Below are positions 15,401-21,837 of a stretch of DNA of 23,663 nucleotides, piece by piece. Each line of letters begins with the position of its first letter. Position 1 is the first letter of the stretch. The stretch spans positions 1-23,663 of IMG/VR virus record IMGVR_UViG_3300035662_000164; one strand, written 5' to 3'. This stretch comes from a virus. The translations under genes were made by a program, and so were the position numbers. Under the pieces are notes generated by a model, which searched no databases, was not told the origin of the DNA, and saw only the letters and a program-made list of their open reading frames with translations.

Positions 15401-17064
15401 AGAATTTTTACAGCGAAGGCGAACGCTTCACTGCCGCTGTGGCCGGTATGCGTGACAGCCTGATCAATATCGGCGTCAAAACCATGCCGACCACCATCGC
15501 CGCATTCCGCCAGTTGATGGAGGCGCAAGACCTCACCACCTTGAGTGGCCGCGCCACCTATGCCGCGCTGCTGAATGTATCAGCCGGGTTTGCCGAGTTG
15601 GTCAACAACATCTCCGGGCAACTGCACGAGCTGGAAGCCGAGCAGTTGAAACTGGCACAGGAAATCTTAGACGAACGCAACAACCTGGAAAAACAAATGT
15701 TCGCCCTGTTGGGCGACGAAGCCGCCCTGCGCGAACGCGAACTAGCCAGCATCGACCCGCTGAACCGCGCCCTGTTCTTGCATGTACAGGCGCTGAGCGA
15801 TGCAAAAACGGCAAATGAGGCCTACACCGACCAACTGAACGCGCTCGCCAGCGCCGGCCAGGGCGTGGCGAGTTTTATCCGCGAACTTCGCGCCGACCTA
15901 ACCTCTCCAGGCAGCACGTTAAACAGCCTGCGTAGTGCCTATAACGCAGACCTAAGCCGCGCCAAGTTGGGTGATTTCGACGCCAGCAACGCGATTGCCG
16001 ACAGCGCCAAAGAGTACCTTGATGCCGTGCGCAACCAGGCCAAGAGCCGCACCGAGTACGACATCGCCGCGACCCGCATCGCCAACGAGTTGGAGAAGTT
16101 GCCGGCCACCGAGAGCTATGCCAAGCAACAACTGGCGGCGCTGCAGAACCTGCACACCCAGGCCAACAGCCTGGACGCGCTCGATGCCGCACGGCAGGAA
16201 GCAGCAAAGCGCGTGCTAGGCAACGTCGACGCCAACACGGTGGACCTGTCAACACAGACCGATCGCCAGATCGACCAATTACGCCAGTTGGTGGGTGAGA
16301 GCATCACCAACAGCGCCCGCATCCTGCAACTGAATAGTTCGATGGATGCGCTGAAAAACGCCATTGTGGCCATGACCGCTGCGGAGAAAACCAAAGCCGA
16401 CATCGCCAACGGCAATATGTTGCTGAAGGCGCTGACCGAGCAGCAGGCGGGGGCGATTGCGGGGGTGAACGCGGGTATTGATCGAATCTGGCAACTGCAA
16501 TCCCTGTATGGCAGCGGGCAATACATCAACGCCAAGGCGGGGCCGTTGGATTACTCCAACAGCGCGCAATTTGCGGTTGTTGACGGTCTATATAGTCAGC
16601 AATACGGTCAGCACTCATACGCCACGATGACCGGCTACAACAACATCAGTGCTTTCAAAGCCGCCTACGCCGCTGAAAAGCTCTCCGACAAGACGCTAGG
16701 CCAAGCCAGCACCCTCAAAGACCTGAAAGACCAGATCGAAGCCCAGCGATCTGCCATCCGCGCTCTCGGCGGCATCCCGCAATTTGCCGTCGGCACCAAC
16801 TGGGTACCGCGTGACATGACCGCGCGCATCCACGAAGGCGAACGCATCATCCCCGCCGCCGATAACTCGGAATTGATGCGCCGGCTGTCCAGCCCGCGCG
16901 AGAACAACACCGCGCTGCTGGCCGAACTCAAAGCCCTGCGCGCCGAGGTGGTGCAGCTGCGCGCCGAAACCCGCGCCACCGCGCAGCACACCGGCAAGGC
17001 GGCACGCCTGCTCGACCGCGCCATGCCGGACGGGGATGCGCTCAGCGTGAGGGCTACAACATGA
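12409..17064 (+). CDS. Tail tape measure protein
   Basis: Sets tail length and is ejected with the DNA. At 1551 residues it would correspond to a tail of roughly 230 nm by the usual 0.15 nm per residue rule (inference). It opens with the typical EIGSLVVELSANVARLSADM. Amphipathic helices follow, then a long coiled-coil region (about residues 400-620). A Gly/Ala-rich hydrophobic part (about 660-810) could cross membranes during injection. More coiled coil occupies about 1060-1320. The C-terminus carries the common IPQFAVGTNWVPRDMTARIH and EGERIIPAADN stretches. The start follows GAGGAATGGATC. The 3' end overlaps the next gene as ATGA. Confidence 0.95.
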   Translation: MAIEIGSLVVELSANVARLSADMNKATGIVSGSMKNMSDSIQGISNRMNLIVGSQVFQSLDLLARRGMEAFSAIKHSAIDAADELNKLSQKTGFSTESLSGLKYAAELSDLSLEGMTKSLKSLSVNMVEAKGGSKEMAGIFKQLGVSMDDPEAALLQLAEQFQQMPDGAQKAALAVKLFGKEGLTMIPFLNQGRDGIAELTAEAQRFGLVIDSETARQAEAFNDNLTRLKANVGGLVQQLGMSMLPMLMSLSESLLSAKTAVGGFDDNVRQIVGRRAGVEGFVESFARGMAHLYNMIMPVIVIGRQLYDVLKGIAIEGAGWAAQIGALASGNISGFRAIREAVSRDAEQLRKDSDAFIARISSSAQGAAGNVTKFFDEHRRTVRSGSQKYLMASEQDARLLQTAIDKAYKGAGRSVKDFDSVLSASSNNSKKVADEAAQRLASIKNADLDLDFAKVAAETEAIYARSQVLVKLQQHAIDAYADSLNEAAFAAADLQIKFNGMVDANAQAMTETAQSTVASLGEEIEGLRLRNEEIGLTAEQLALLTQTRLDATIASKEQLYADTALTEQNADYLAALAEQIKLLREKKGLLGQGAARQLIADEARTAQDEWKRAADDIEKSLTDALMRGFEGGKDIGRNFVDTIKNYLKAAFLKPISVQISTTLLGAVGMGGTAQAGGIAGGSSSTIGVAGGLKALYDSVAGGFAALGNSVAFATEAAGNWLVTNTTGALNSAGSSLMANSGAVGSAASALGGAAAGFVLGKMISGGYSVIGKSGNTAVALGTAIGSIWGPIGSVIGGAIGGLVNRAFGMGAKKSTGDGISGTFAGEDFSGSEWATWKQKGGWFRSDKSGIDTGPLSNQATRAMSDEFAWLKRATTDYAHAMGLQTDKIVAYTKSINVSLTGLDEAGRQAKFTEVFAEMANDMANLALGTVKYTRAGESSAQTLERLVVHLTAVNATMASLSRNAFSASLSGADMANQLADLAGGMQAFIDLSAGYYQNFYSEGERFTAAVAGMRDSLINIGVKTMPTTIAAFRQLMEAQDLTTLSGRATYAALLNVSAGFAELVNNISGQLHELEAEQLKLAQEILDERNNLEKQMFALLGDEAALRERELASIDPLNRALFLHVQALSDAKTANEAYTDQLNALASAGQGVASFIRELRADLTSPGSTLNSLRSAYNADLSRAKLGDFDASNAIADSAKEYLDAVRNQAKSRTEYDIAATRIANELEKLPATESYAKQQLAALQNLHTQANSLDALDAARQEAAKRVLGNVDANTVDLSTQTDRQIDQLRQLVGESITNSARILQLNSSMDALKNAIVAMTAAEKTKADIANGNMLLKALTEQQAGAIAGVNAGIDRIWQLQSLYGSGQYINAKAGPLDYSNSAQFAVVDGLYSQQYGQHSYATMTGYNNISAFKAAYAAEKLSDKTLGQASTLKDLKDQIEAQRSAIRALGGIPQFAVGTNWVPRDMTARIHEGERIIPAADNSELMRRLSSPRENNTALLAELKALRAEVVQLRAETRATAQHTGKAARLLDRAMPDGDALSVRATT

Positions 17065-17957
17065 TGCAATTTATCAAGCCGGTGCAAATCGGCGATGCGC
17101 AATTCATCAGCAGCACGCGCGCCGAAAACGATCACGCCGCCTGGAGCGGCGCGACCACCTACGCGCAGGATGCGCGCGTCATTCTCGCCAGCACGCACCG
17201 GATTTACCTGAGCACGCAGGCCGGCAACCTCAACCACGATCCGGCCACCGATGATGGCACCTGGTGGCTGGATGTTGGGCCTACCAACCGATGGGCGATG
17301 TTAGACGCCGTGGTCGGCACGGTCACCGCTCAAGCCTCACCGCTCACCGTGACGCTGAAACCCGGCTTTATCACCTCACTGGCGCTGCTGGATATTGCTG
17401 GCACCTCGATCACGGTGACCATGACTGACGGCCCAGGTGGACCAACGGTCTATAACCGCAGTTTCGACGTATCCGACACCGCCATTTTGACTGACTGGTG
17501 GGAGTATTTCTACGCGCAAATCACCCCCAATAAGACGCTGGTCATCAGCGATTTGCCGCCCTACGAAACAGGCCACCTGAGCGTGAGTATCGCCGCCGCC
17601 GGCACGGCGCAATGTGGCACGTTGGCGGTGGGGCAGGCAGTGGACGTGGGCGACATTGCCTACGGCGCGCGCATTGGTATTACCGATTACTCACGCAAGG
17701 AAACCGATGATTGGGGCGGCAGTTACGTCAGCCAACGCGCGTTCGCCAAGCGATTCGAAGTCATCGCAAGTATCCCCGCTACCCGAGTTGATTACGTTGC
17801 GGCCCAGTTCGCCGCCATCCGCGCCACGCCGGTGATTTGGCTGGGTGGCACGCAGTACGACTCCCTGCTCGCGTTCGGCTGGCTGCGCGATTGGGGTATC
17901 AACATCGCTTATCCGACCTATTCCGAGGCATCCATGACGATTGAGGGACTGACATGA
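17061..17957 (+). CDS. Distal tail / tail-tip protein with CBM-like N-terminal segment
   Basis: A 298-residue protein after the tape measure, where distal tail and hub proteins are encoded. Residues about 24-79 (N-D-H-A-A-W-S-G-A-T-T-Y, then R-I-Y-L-S-T, W-W-L-D-V-G-P-T-N-R-W) resemble the W..Y..W spacing of small carbohydrate-binding (CBM5/12-like) modules seen in tail proteins. The rest is beta-rich and ends with GWLRDWGINIAYPTYSEAS, a pattern found in baseplate-type proteins. It probably contacts the fibre made by the two following genes. I cannot assign a named homologue. The stop overlaps the next ATG by 4 bases. Confidence 0.72.
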   Translation: MMQFIKPVQIGDAQFISSTRAENDHAAWSGATTYAQDARVILASTHRIYLSTQAGNLNHDPATDDGTWWLDVGPTNRWAMLDAVVGTVTAQASPLTVTLKPGFITSLALLDIAGTSITVTMTDGPGGPTVYNRSFDVSDTAILTDWWEYFYAQITPNKTLVISDLPPYETGHLSVSIAAAGTAQCGTLAVGQAVDVGDIAYGARIGITDYSRKETDDWGGSYVSQRAFAKRFEVIASIPATRVDYVAAQFAAIRATPVIWLGGTQYDSLLAFGWLRDWGINIAYPTYSEASMTIEGLT

Positions 17958-18421
17958 CCATTAGCGCACTACCCCCCGCGCCGACGCGCGAAGACGCCGC
18001 CGACTTCCGCACCCGCGCCGACGCGTTTTTGTCTGCGTTGCCGGCGTTTGGCACGCAGGCCAATGCGCTGGCGGCGGATGTGACCGCCAAGCAGTCGGAT
18101 GTAACCACCAAGCACGACTCGGTCATTGCCGCCCACACCACCGCCATGGCGGCAGGCCTGGCCAACGCCGCAACCAACGCCAGCACCGCCACCAGCAAAG
18201 CTACCGAAGCTGCCGCCAGCGCCAGCAACGCACAAGCCGCCTGGACCGCCGCCCTAGCAGCCAACCCCGATCTCAACCCTGTGATCCGCATGAACCCCCG
18301 CGTGGCCAGTGAAAACACCACCATCCCCAGCCACTTCAACGCCTACAGCGCCGGCCCGCTGGAAATCGCAGCCGGCACCACCATTACCCTTGAAGACCAT
18401 TCCACCTGGAGCATTTTATGA
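17954..18421 (+). CDS. Tail fibre shaft/attachment protein
   Basis: A 155-residue protein with a fibre-type N-terminus: ISALPPAPTREDAADFRTRA and a D-A-F-L-S-A-L-P segment, typical of tail fibre attachment domains. A long alanine/threonine-rich helical region follows (about residues 40-100, A-A-T-N-A-S-T-A-T-S-K repeats) that can trimerise. The C-terminal beta segment carries the N-A-Y-S-A-G-P-L-E-I-A-A-G-T-T-I-T-L-E-D motif, common at fibre ends. It is linked to the DGR variable protein gene by an ATGA overlap. The two probably form one fibre, with the diversified protein at the tip. Confidence 0.78.
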   Translation: MTISALPPAPTREDAADFRTRADAFLSALPAFGTQANALAADVTAKQSDVTTKHDSVIAAHTTAMAAGLANAATNASTATSKATEAAASASNAQAAWTAALAANPDLNPVIRMNPRVASENTTIPSHFNAYSAGPLEIAAGTTITLEDHSTWSIL

Positions 18422-19773
18422 GCAACCTGATCTTACGCAGCATCACCGGCAAGGACGGCCAACCAGTCTATTTTCCTAACGGCATCGCCATCGGTTCCGG
18501 CAATTCCGGCGGCGTCAATGATATCGGCCTTCCCGGCCAGCGCGGCTTCGGTGTTGGCATCTGTCCAGAGGCCCTGCCCACCGGCATGGTGGAGCTGTCC
18601 GGCACGCGCGATCCGGCGTCCGACAATTACGGAAATTATCAGTTTTCGGACGGTAGCATCATGGTCTGGATGCCGGCGTTTTTTTACAAGTTCGGCACCG
18701 GGGTAAACGGGCTGGCGATCAACATTGTTGACATCAAGCCGTTTTCCACCTACGCCAGCATCGCCTCCGCCACCTCAGCCGGCTATGCGTTGCACCGAGC
18801 GTTCTACGATGGCGGCGCAATCAAATCCGGCGTGTTTGTCGATAAATACCTCGCCACCAACAACGCTGGCACTGCCAGCAGCCTGCGTAACGGCAACCCG
18901 CTCAGCAGTGCCCTTGCACATAATCCGTTTAACGGCCTCACCGGCGCACCCGCAAACACGTATGCCGGCGCAATTGCAGCGGCAAAAACGCGCGGCGCGA
19001 ACTTCTTCTGCAACTCGCTGTTCATTTTCAAAGCGCTGGCTTTGCTTTCCCTGGCACACGGCCAATCCAGCACCAGCACCACATTTAATGCCTGGTATTC
19101 CAGCAGCACCAGCAACTTCCCGAAGGGCTGCAACAACAACGCACTGAGCGATGCGCAGGATGCCATGCTGACATTTGTGTGGGATGGCTACGCCGCCAAC
19201 AACTCATGCAAAACCGGTAGCGCCAACCTGTTCGCGCGCACCACACACAACGGGCAGAACTGTGGCGTGGCAGATCTTAATGGCTGCATGTGGGAGATCA
19301 CCCCGGGCTTGACGGTAAACAATAACGATCCCGCAGTCGGCAATTTTTATGTGCTGAAAACCGCCACGGCGATGCGCAACGTGACAGGCGGCAACGCCCT
19401 GGCGACTGATCTGTGGGGCGCAACCGGCCTAGCCGCGCTGTATGACGATCTCGGCCTGATGAACAACTTCACCGGCTATGCGCTGAATTTTTCCGACCGC
19501 ACATTAACGATGGGCAGCGCCAGCCAAGCGCTCAGCGCCGCCACCAGCGGCACCGCATGGCAGATGACCGGCGCGGGCGTTCCGCTAGTGGCAGGCGGGT
19601 CAAACATGTTCGGCAATGACACCCTAAACGATTTCAGCACGGCGGATTCGTGCCCGATTGCCGGCGGGTCTTGGAACGCTTCGTCCGGTGCGGGCGTTTG
19701 GGCGTTGGCCCTCAGCGCTGCGCGGGGCTACTCCGACGCCACTGTTGGGTTTCGCTCGGCCTTGTACCTCTGA
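18418..19773 (+). CDS. DGR variable tail fibre tip protein (C-type-lectin/FGE-like fold)
   Basis: The target protein of the retroelement, and probably the receptor-binding tip. The 451-residue protein has an N-terminal beta-rich part and a long central region with aromatic and glycine clusters. The sequence GCMWE (289-293) corresponds to the G-x-x-W-E core of formylglycine-enzyme/C-type-lectin folds used by DGR targets. The last 40 residues (412-451) are encoded by the variable repeat. They show the typical frame G-G-S-W-N...G-V-W...V-G-F-R-S, with conserved scaffold residues between diversified sites. The same logic holds for Mtd in Bordetella phage BPP-1. The gene starts in an ATGA overlap with the fibre gene and lies 17 bases before avd. 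Confidence 0.93.
   Translation: MSNLILRSITGKDGQPVYFPNGIAIGSGNSGGVNDIGLPGQRGFGVGICPEALPTGMVELSGTRDPASDNYGNYQFSDGSIMVWMPAFFYKFGTGVNGLAINIVDIKPFSTYASIASATSAGYALHRAFYDGGAIKSGVFVDKYLATNNAGTASSLRNGNPLSSALAHNPFNGLTGAPANTYAGAIAAAKTRGANFFCNSLFIFKALALLSLAHGQSSTSTTFNAWYSSSTSNFPKGCNNNALSDAQDAMLTFVWDGYAANNSCKTGSANLFARTTHNGQNCGVADLNGCMWEITPGLTVNNNDPAVGNFYVLKTATAMRNVTGGNALATDLWGATGLAALYDDLGLMNNFTGYALNFSDRTLTMGSASQALSAATSGTAWQMTGAGVPLVAGGSNMFGNDTLNDFSTADSCPIAGGSWNASSGAGVWALALSAARGYSDATVGFRSALYL
19650..19759 (+). repeat. DGR variable repeat (VR)
   Basis: 110 bp at the 3' end of the fibre tip gene that match the template repeat at 20196-20305. There are 15 differences, and each is an adenine in TR replaced by G (7), C (6) or T (2). 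All 88 non-adenine positions are identical. The adenine-free 3' end TGTTGGGTTTCGCTCGG is the probable initiation-of-mutagenic-homology element. Homology stops right after it, where VR and TR diverge. Confidence 0.97.
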
Positions 19774-19784
19774 CGGCCCGAGCG
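19753..19784 (+). promoter_or_regulatory. Stem-loop at the VR 3' end (putative DGR target hairpin)
   Basis: CGCTCGG (19753-19759) pairs with CCGAGCG (19778-19784) as a 7-bp perfect stem. It is extended inward by CC/GG (19760-19761 with 19775-19776) with one bulged C, and closes a 13-base loop. It spans the end of the VR and the fibre stop codon. The TR copy lacks the right arm. BPP-1 and related DGRs need a hairpin or cruciform just after VR for efficient retrohoming, so the position fits. It may also shade the avd start at 19791. Confidence 0.6.
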
Positions 19785-19790
19785 ATAGCG

Positions 19791-20192
19791 ATGGGCCTTC
19801 ACGACGAAGCTAGGCTGGATAGCAAATTTACGGACTTTGCACGTCAGATGAATTTGTATCTCAATCACTTCCCGAAACACGAGAAGCACGGTCTTGCGCT
19901 GGAGATTCGGCGCGCGGCTTATGACACCTACAGCTTCATCGTGGAGGCGCAAAAGCGCTATCACAAAAAAACCGCAATAACCAACCTCGATGTACGCCAC
20001 GAGCAGCTGCGCATGCTGCTGCGCTTGGCGCATGCGCTCGGTTATTTTGAGTTCAAGGATGGACACCACCACCCCGAGAAAGACGGCGAACACCGCTACT
20101 TAGTTATCTCGCGGATGGTGGACGAGTTAGGGCGCATGATCGGCGGCTGGGTAGTTGCTGATCGTGCGCTAGACAAACGGGAAGCGTCTTAA
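19791..20192 (+). CDS. avd: DGR accessory variability protein Avd
   Basis: Avd forms a positively charged barrel that binds the reverse transcriptase and TR RNA and is required for mutagenic homing. The 133-residue, all-helical protein contains the typical segments GLALEIRRAAYDTYSFIVEA (34-53) and RYHKKTAITNLDVRHEQLRM (56-75). The LLRLAHALGYF and SRMVDELGRMIGGW helices follow. It belongs to the bAvd / 23S-rRNA-intervening-sequence-like four-helix family. I chose ATG 19791 because the frame upstream of it is only an out-of-frame reading of the VR. No good Shine-Dalgarno precedes it, so translation is probably coupled to the fibre stop 17 bases before. Four bases separate its stop codon from the TR. 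Confidence 0.93.
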   Translation: MGLHDEARLDSKFTDFARQMNLYLNHFPKHEKHGLALEIRRAAYDTYSFIVEAQKRYHKKTAITNLDVRHEQLRMLLRLAHALGYFEFKDGHHHPEKDGEHRYLVISRMVDELGRMIGGWVVADRALDKREAS

Positions 20193-20195
20193 CAT

Positions 20196-20305
20196 GTGCC
20201 CGATTGCCGGCGGGAATTGGAACAATTCGTCCAGTGCGGGCGTTTGGGCGTTGAACCTCAACAATGCGCAGGGCAACTCCAACGACAATGTTGGGTTTCG
20301 CTCGG
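20196..20305 (+). repeat. DGR template repeat (TR)
   Basis: The 110-bp unaltered template, transcribed into RNA and reverse transcribed with adenine-specific errors. It contains 22 adenines. Read in the VR frame they fall in nine AAY asparagine codons plus ATT, AGT, CAG and GAC. No adenine substitution in this set can create a stop codon. TR lies between avd and the RT gene, as in BPP-1. Confidence 0.97.
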
Positions 20306-20447
20306 ACTCGGCTTCACCTCACGGATCGAAAGATCGAAGTGGAACCAAGGGAGACGCTTTCCGGCGCGAGGCTTTTGCCTCGGCTAAATCGGTTTGCATG
20401 GGCCTTTCTAGTAGGTTTGATTCTGTCATTCTCGAAAGTCTGGCCCC
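20196..20447 (+). ncRNA. Template RNA: TR plus structured spacer
   Basis: In DGRs the functional RNA runs from just before TR through the spacer to the RT gene and is bound by RT-Avd. The spacer here (20306-20447) holds two hairpins: GATC-GAAA-GATC (20324-20335, a GNRA-type tetraloop) and CGAGGC-TTTT-GCCTCG (20367-20382). The second is extended by two pairs with one bulged G. The exact RNA ends are not visible. An 85-codon frame (20194-20451) runs through the same stretch and its TGA overlaps the RT ATG. It could be read as a coupling leader, but I do not call it a protein gene. Confidence 0.75.
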
Positions 20448-21449
20448 ATGAAACGCGCTGGCTATTTATTCGAGCGCACGTTTACACCGGCGTCTTTGTT
20501 GGCGGCATTCCATGCCGCCGCACGCCACAAGCGCGGTAAACGCGCCTGCTTTCAATTCGAAAAGCACTTGGCACACAACCTGGACGCACTGCACGCCGAA
20601 TTGCACGGCGGCACATATCGCCCCGGCCCCTACTACAGCTTCACCGTTTACGAACCAAAAACGCGGCAGATATACGCACCTGCTTTCCGCGACCTAGTGG
20701 TGCAACATGCCATCTACGCCGAGATCTACCCGATATTCAACAGGGGCTTCATTGACCAATCGTTCGCCTGCCGAGTCGGGCGAGGCACGCACAAGGCCGC
20801 TGATTATGCGCAGGAGGCAATGCAGGTTTGTGCGCCGGACAGCTACACGCTCAAGCTCGATATCCGCAAATTTTTCTATCGCATCGACCGCGATATTCTG
20901 CGCACATTGATTGAGCGCAAGATTAAAGATCGCCGCTTCGTTGATCTGATGATGGCCTTTGCAGACCACGGCGAACCAGTCGGCATCCCCATCGGCAATC
21001 TACTCAGCCAGATTTACGCACTGCTTTACCTAGACCCGCTCGACCACTTCATTGTGCGCGAAATCAAGCCGCTGCGTTACTGCCGTTATGTTGATGATTT
21101 TGTGCTTTTCGGCCTGACTCGCGCGAACGCCGTGACCGCACGAGAGCGGGTGATAGTGTTCTTGGCCGGCCTGCGCCTCACGCTATCACGCTCAACCCTG
21201 GCCCGCGTCACACGCGGCATCAACTTCGTCGGCTACCGCACCTGGGCCAGCAAGCGCTTCATCCGCCGGCACAGCCTTTACACACTAAGAGCCGCCGCCA
21301 AACGCGGGAGGCTCGATAGCGTGATCAGTGTTTTGGGCCACGCACGCAAAACCCACTCTTTGCAGCACCTGCTGCGCTACCTGAAAGGAAATCACCATGC
21401 CCTCTATCGTCTCCTACCGAAAGTTTATCAACGCCCAGGTTACTCGTGA
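20448..21449 (+). CDS. DGR reverse transcriptase
   Basis: Copies TR RNA into adenine-mutated cDNA that replaces VR. The 333-residue protein has the ordered RT motifs. These are Y-S-F-T-V-Y-E-P-K-T-R (64-73), the F-R-D-L-V-V-Q-H-A segment (80-88), L-D-I-R-K-F-F (137-143, catalytic D138), GIPIGNLLSQ (179-188) and the YVDD catalytic box (214-217). G-I-N-F-V-G-Y (257-263) completes the thumb-side pattern. The I-G-N-L-L-S-Q form of motif 4 (instead of Q-G-x-x-x-S-P) is the DGR-RT hallmark. Overall it closely parallels the Bordetella phage enzyme in length and motif order. The ATG overlaps the stop of the TR-spanning frame as ATGA. The 3' end overlaps the next gene by 53 bases. Confidence 0.96.
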   Translation: MKRAGYLFERTFTPASLLAAFHAAARHKRGKRACFQFEKHLAHNLDALHAELHGGTYRPGPYYSFTVYEPKTRQIYAPAFRDLVVQHAIYAEIYPIFNRGFIDQSFACRVGRGTHKAADYAQEAMQVCAPDSYTLKLDIRKFFYRIDRDILRTLIERKIKDRRFVDLMMAFADHGEPVGIPIGNLLSQIYALLYLDPLDHFIVREIKPLRYCRYVDDFVLFGLTRANAVTARERVIVFLAGLRLTLSRSTLARVTRGINFVGYRTWASKRFIRRHSLYTLRAAAKRGRLDSVISVLGHARKTHSLQHLLRYLKGNHHALYRLLPKVYQRPGYS

Positions 21450-21837
21450 ACTTGCCGCGCCTGATGGCGCGACCGAACTCGCCACCTTGGCGGATGGCAC
21501 CACATACGTTTGCCTGCCCGAAGCCGGCGCCCTGCCAGTCGCGCAGCACGCCGAAATCGTAGACAGCATCGCCAGCGTGACGCCGGATGCCACCCTGCGC
21601 GCTCAAATCATTGCCGCCAGCCCGCATTGTCGGTTGATTGATGAGCGCATGCGCACCATGATCCGCGACGCCTATCCATTGGAGGATGAACTTAAGTTCG
21701 CCCGCATCGGTGTTGGCGCGGCGATGGGGGTGTATCAACCCACTAGCGATGAAGTGCAGGCCATGACCGTGTTCGGCGAATTTGTCGAAGGCGTGCGGCA
21801 ATGGGGGCGGGATCAACGCACTTCGCTTGGGTTGTGA
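21397..21837 (+). CDS. Phage protein of unknown function downstream of the DGR RT
   Basis: A 146-residue protein with a strong site (CTGAAAGGAAATCACC-ATG) inside the last 53 bases of the RT gene. Its N-terminal half is predicted mixed alpha/beta (ELATLADGTTYVCLPEAG, then A-Q-H-A-E-I-V-D-S-I). The C-terminal half (IRDAYPLEDELKFARIGVG, then F-V-E-G-V-R-Q-W-G-R-D-Q-R, ending T-S-L-G-L) resembles short phage proteins encoded next to tail fibre genes (Y-x-x-x-D-E-L-K ... W-G-R-x-x-x-x-x-L-G-L). Their role is not established. A fibre assembly or fibre-associated role is a guess from position. A tiny gene follows with a one-base overlap. Confidence 0.75.
   Translation: MPSIVSYRKFINAQVTRELAAPDGATELATLADGTTYVCLPEAGALPVAQHAEIVDSIASVTPDATLRAQIIAASPHCRLIDERMRTMIRDAYPLEDELKFARIGVGAAMGVYQPTSDEVQAMTVFGEFVEGVRQWGRDQRTSLGL

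Noticed and set aside
19650-19790. Longer start for avd inside the VR
   Set aside because: This stretch is the VR read out of frame. It would change with each diversification event, and Avd family proteins start near residue 1 of the 19791 product.
20264-20539. Plus-strand frame spanning the spacer and RT start
   Set aside because: Out-of-frame reading of the spacer and RT N-terminus without any start signal or recognisable sequence.
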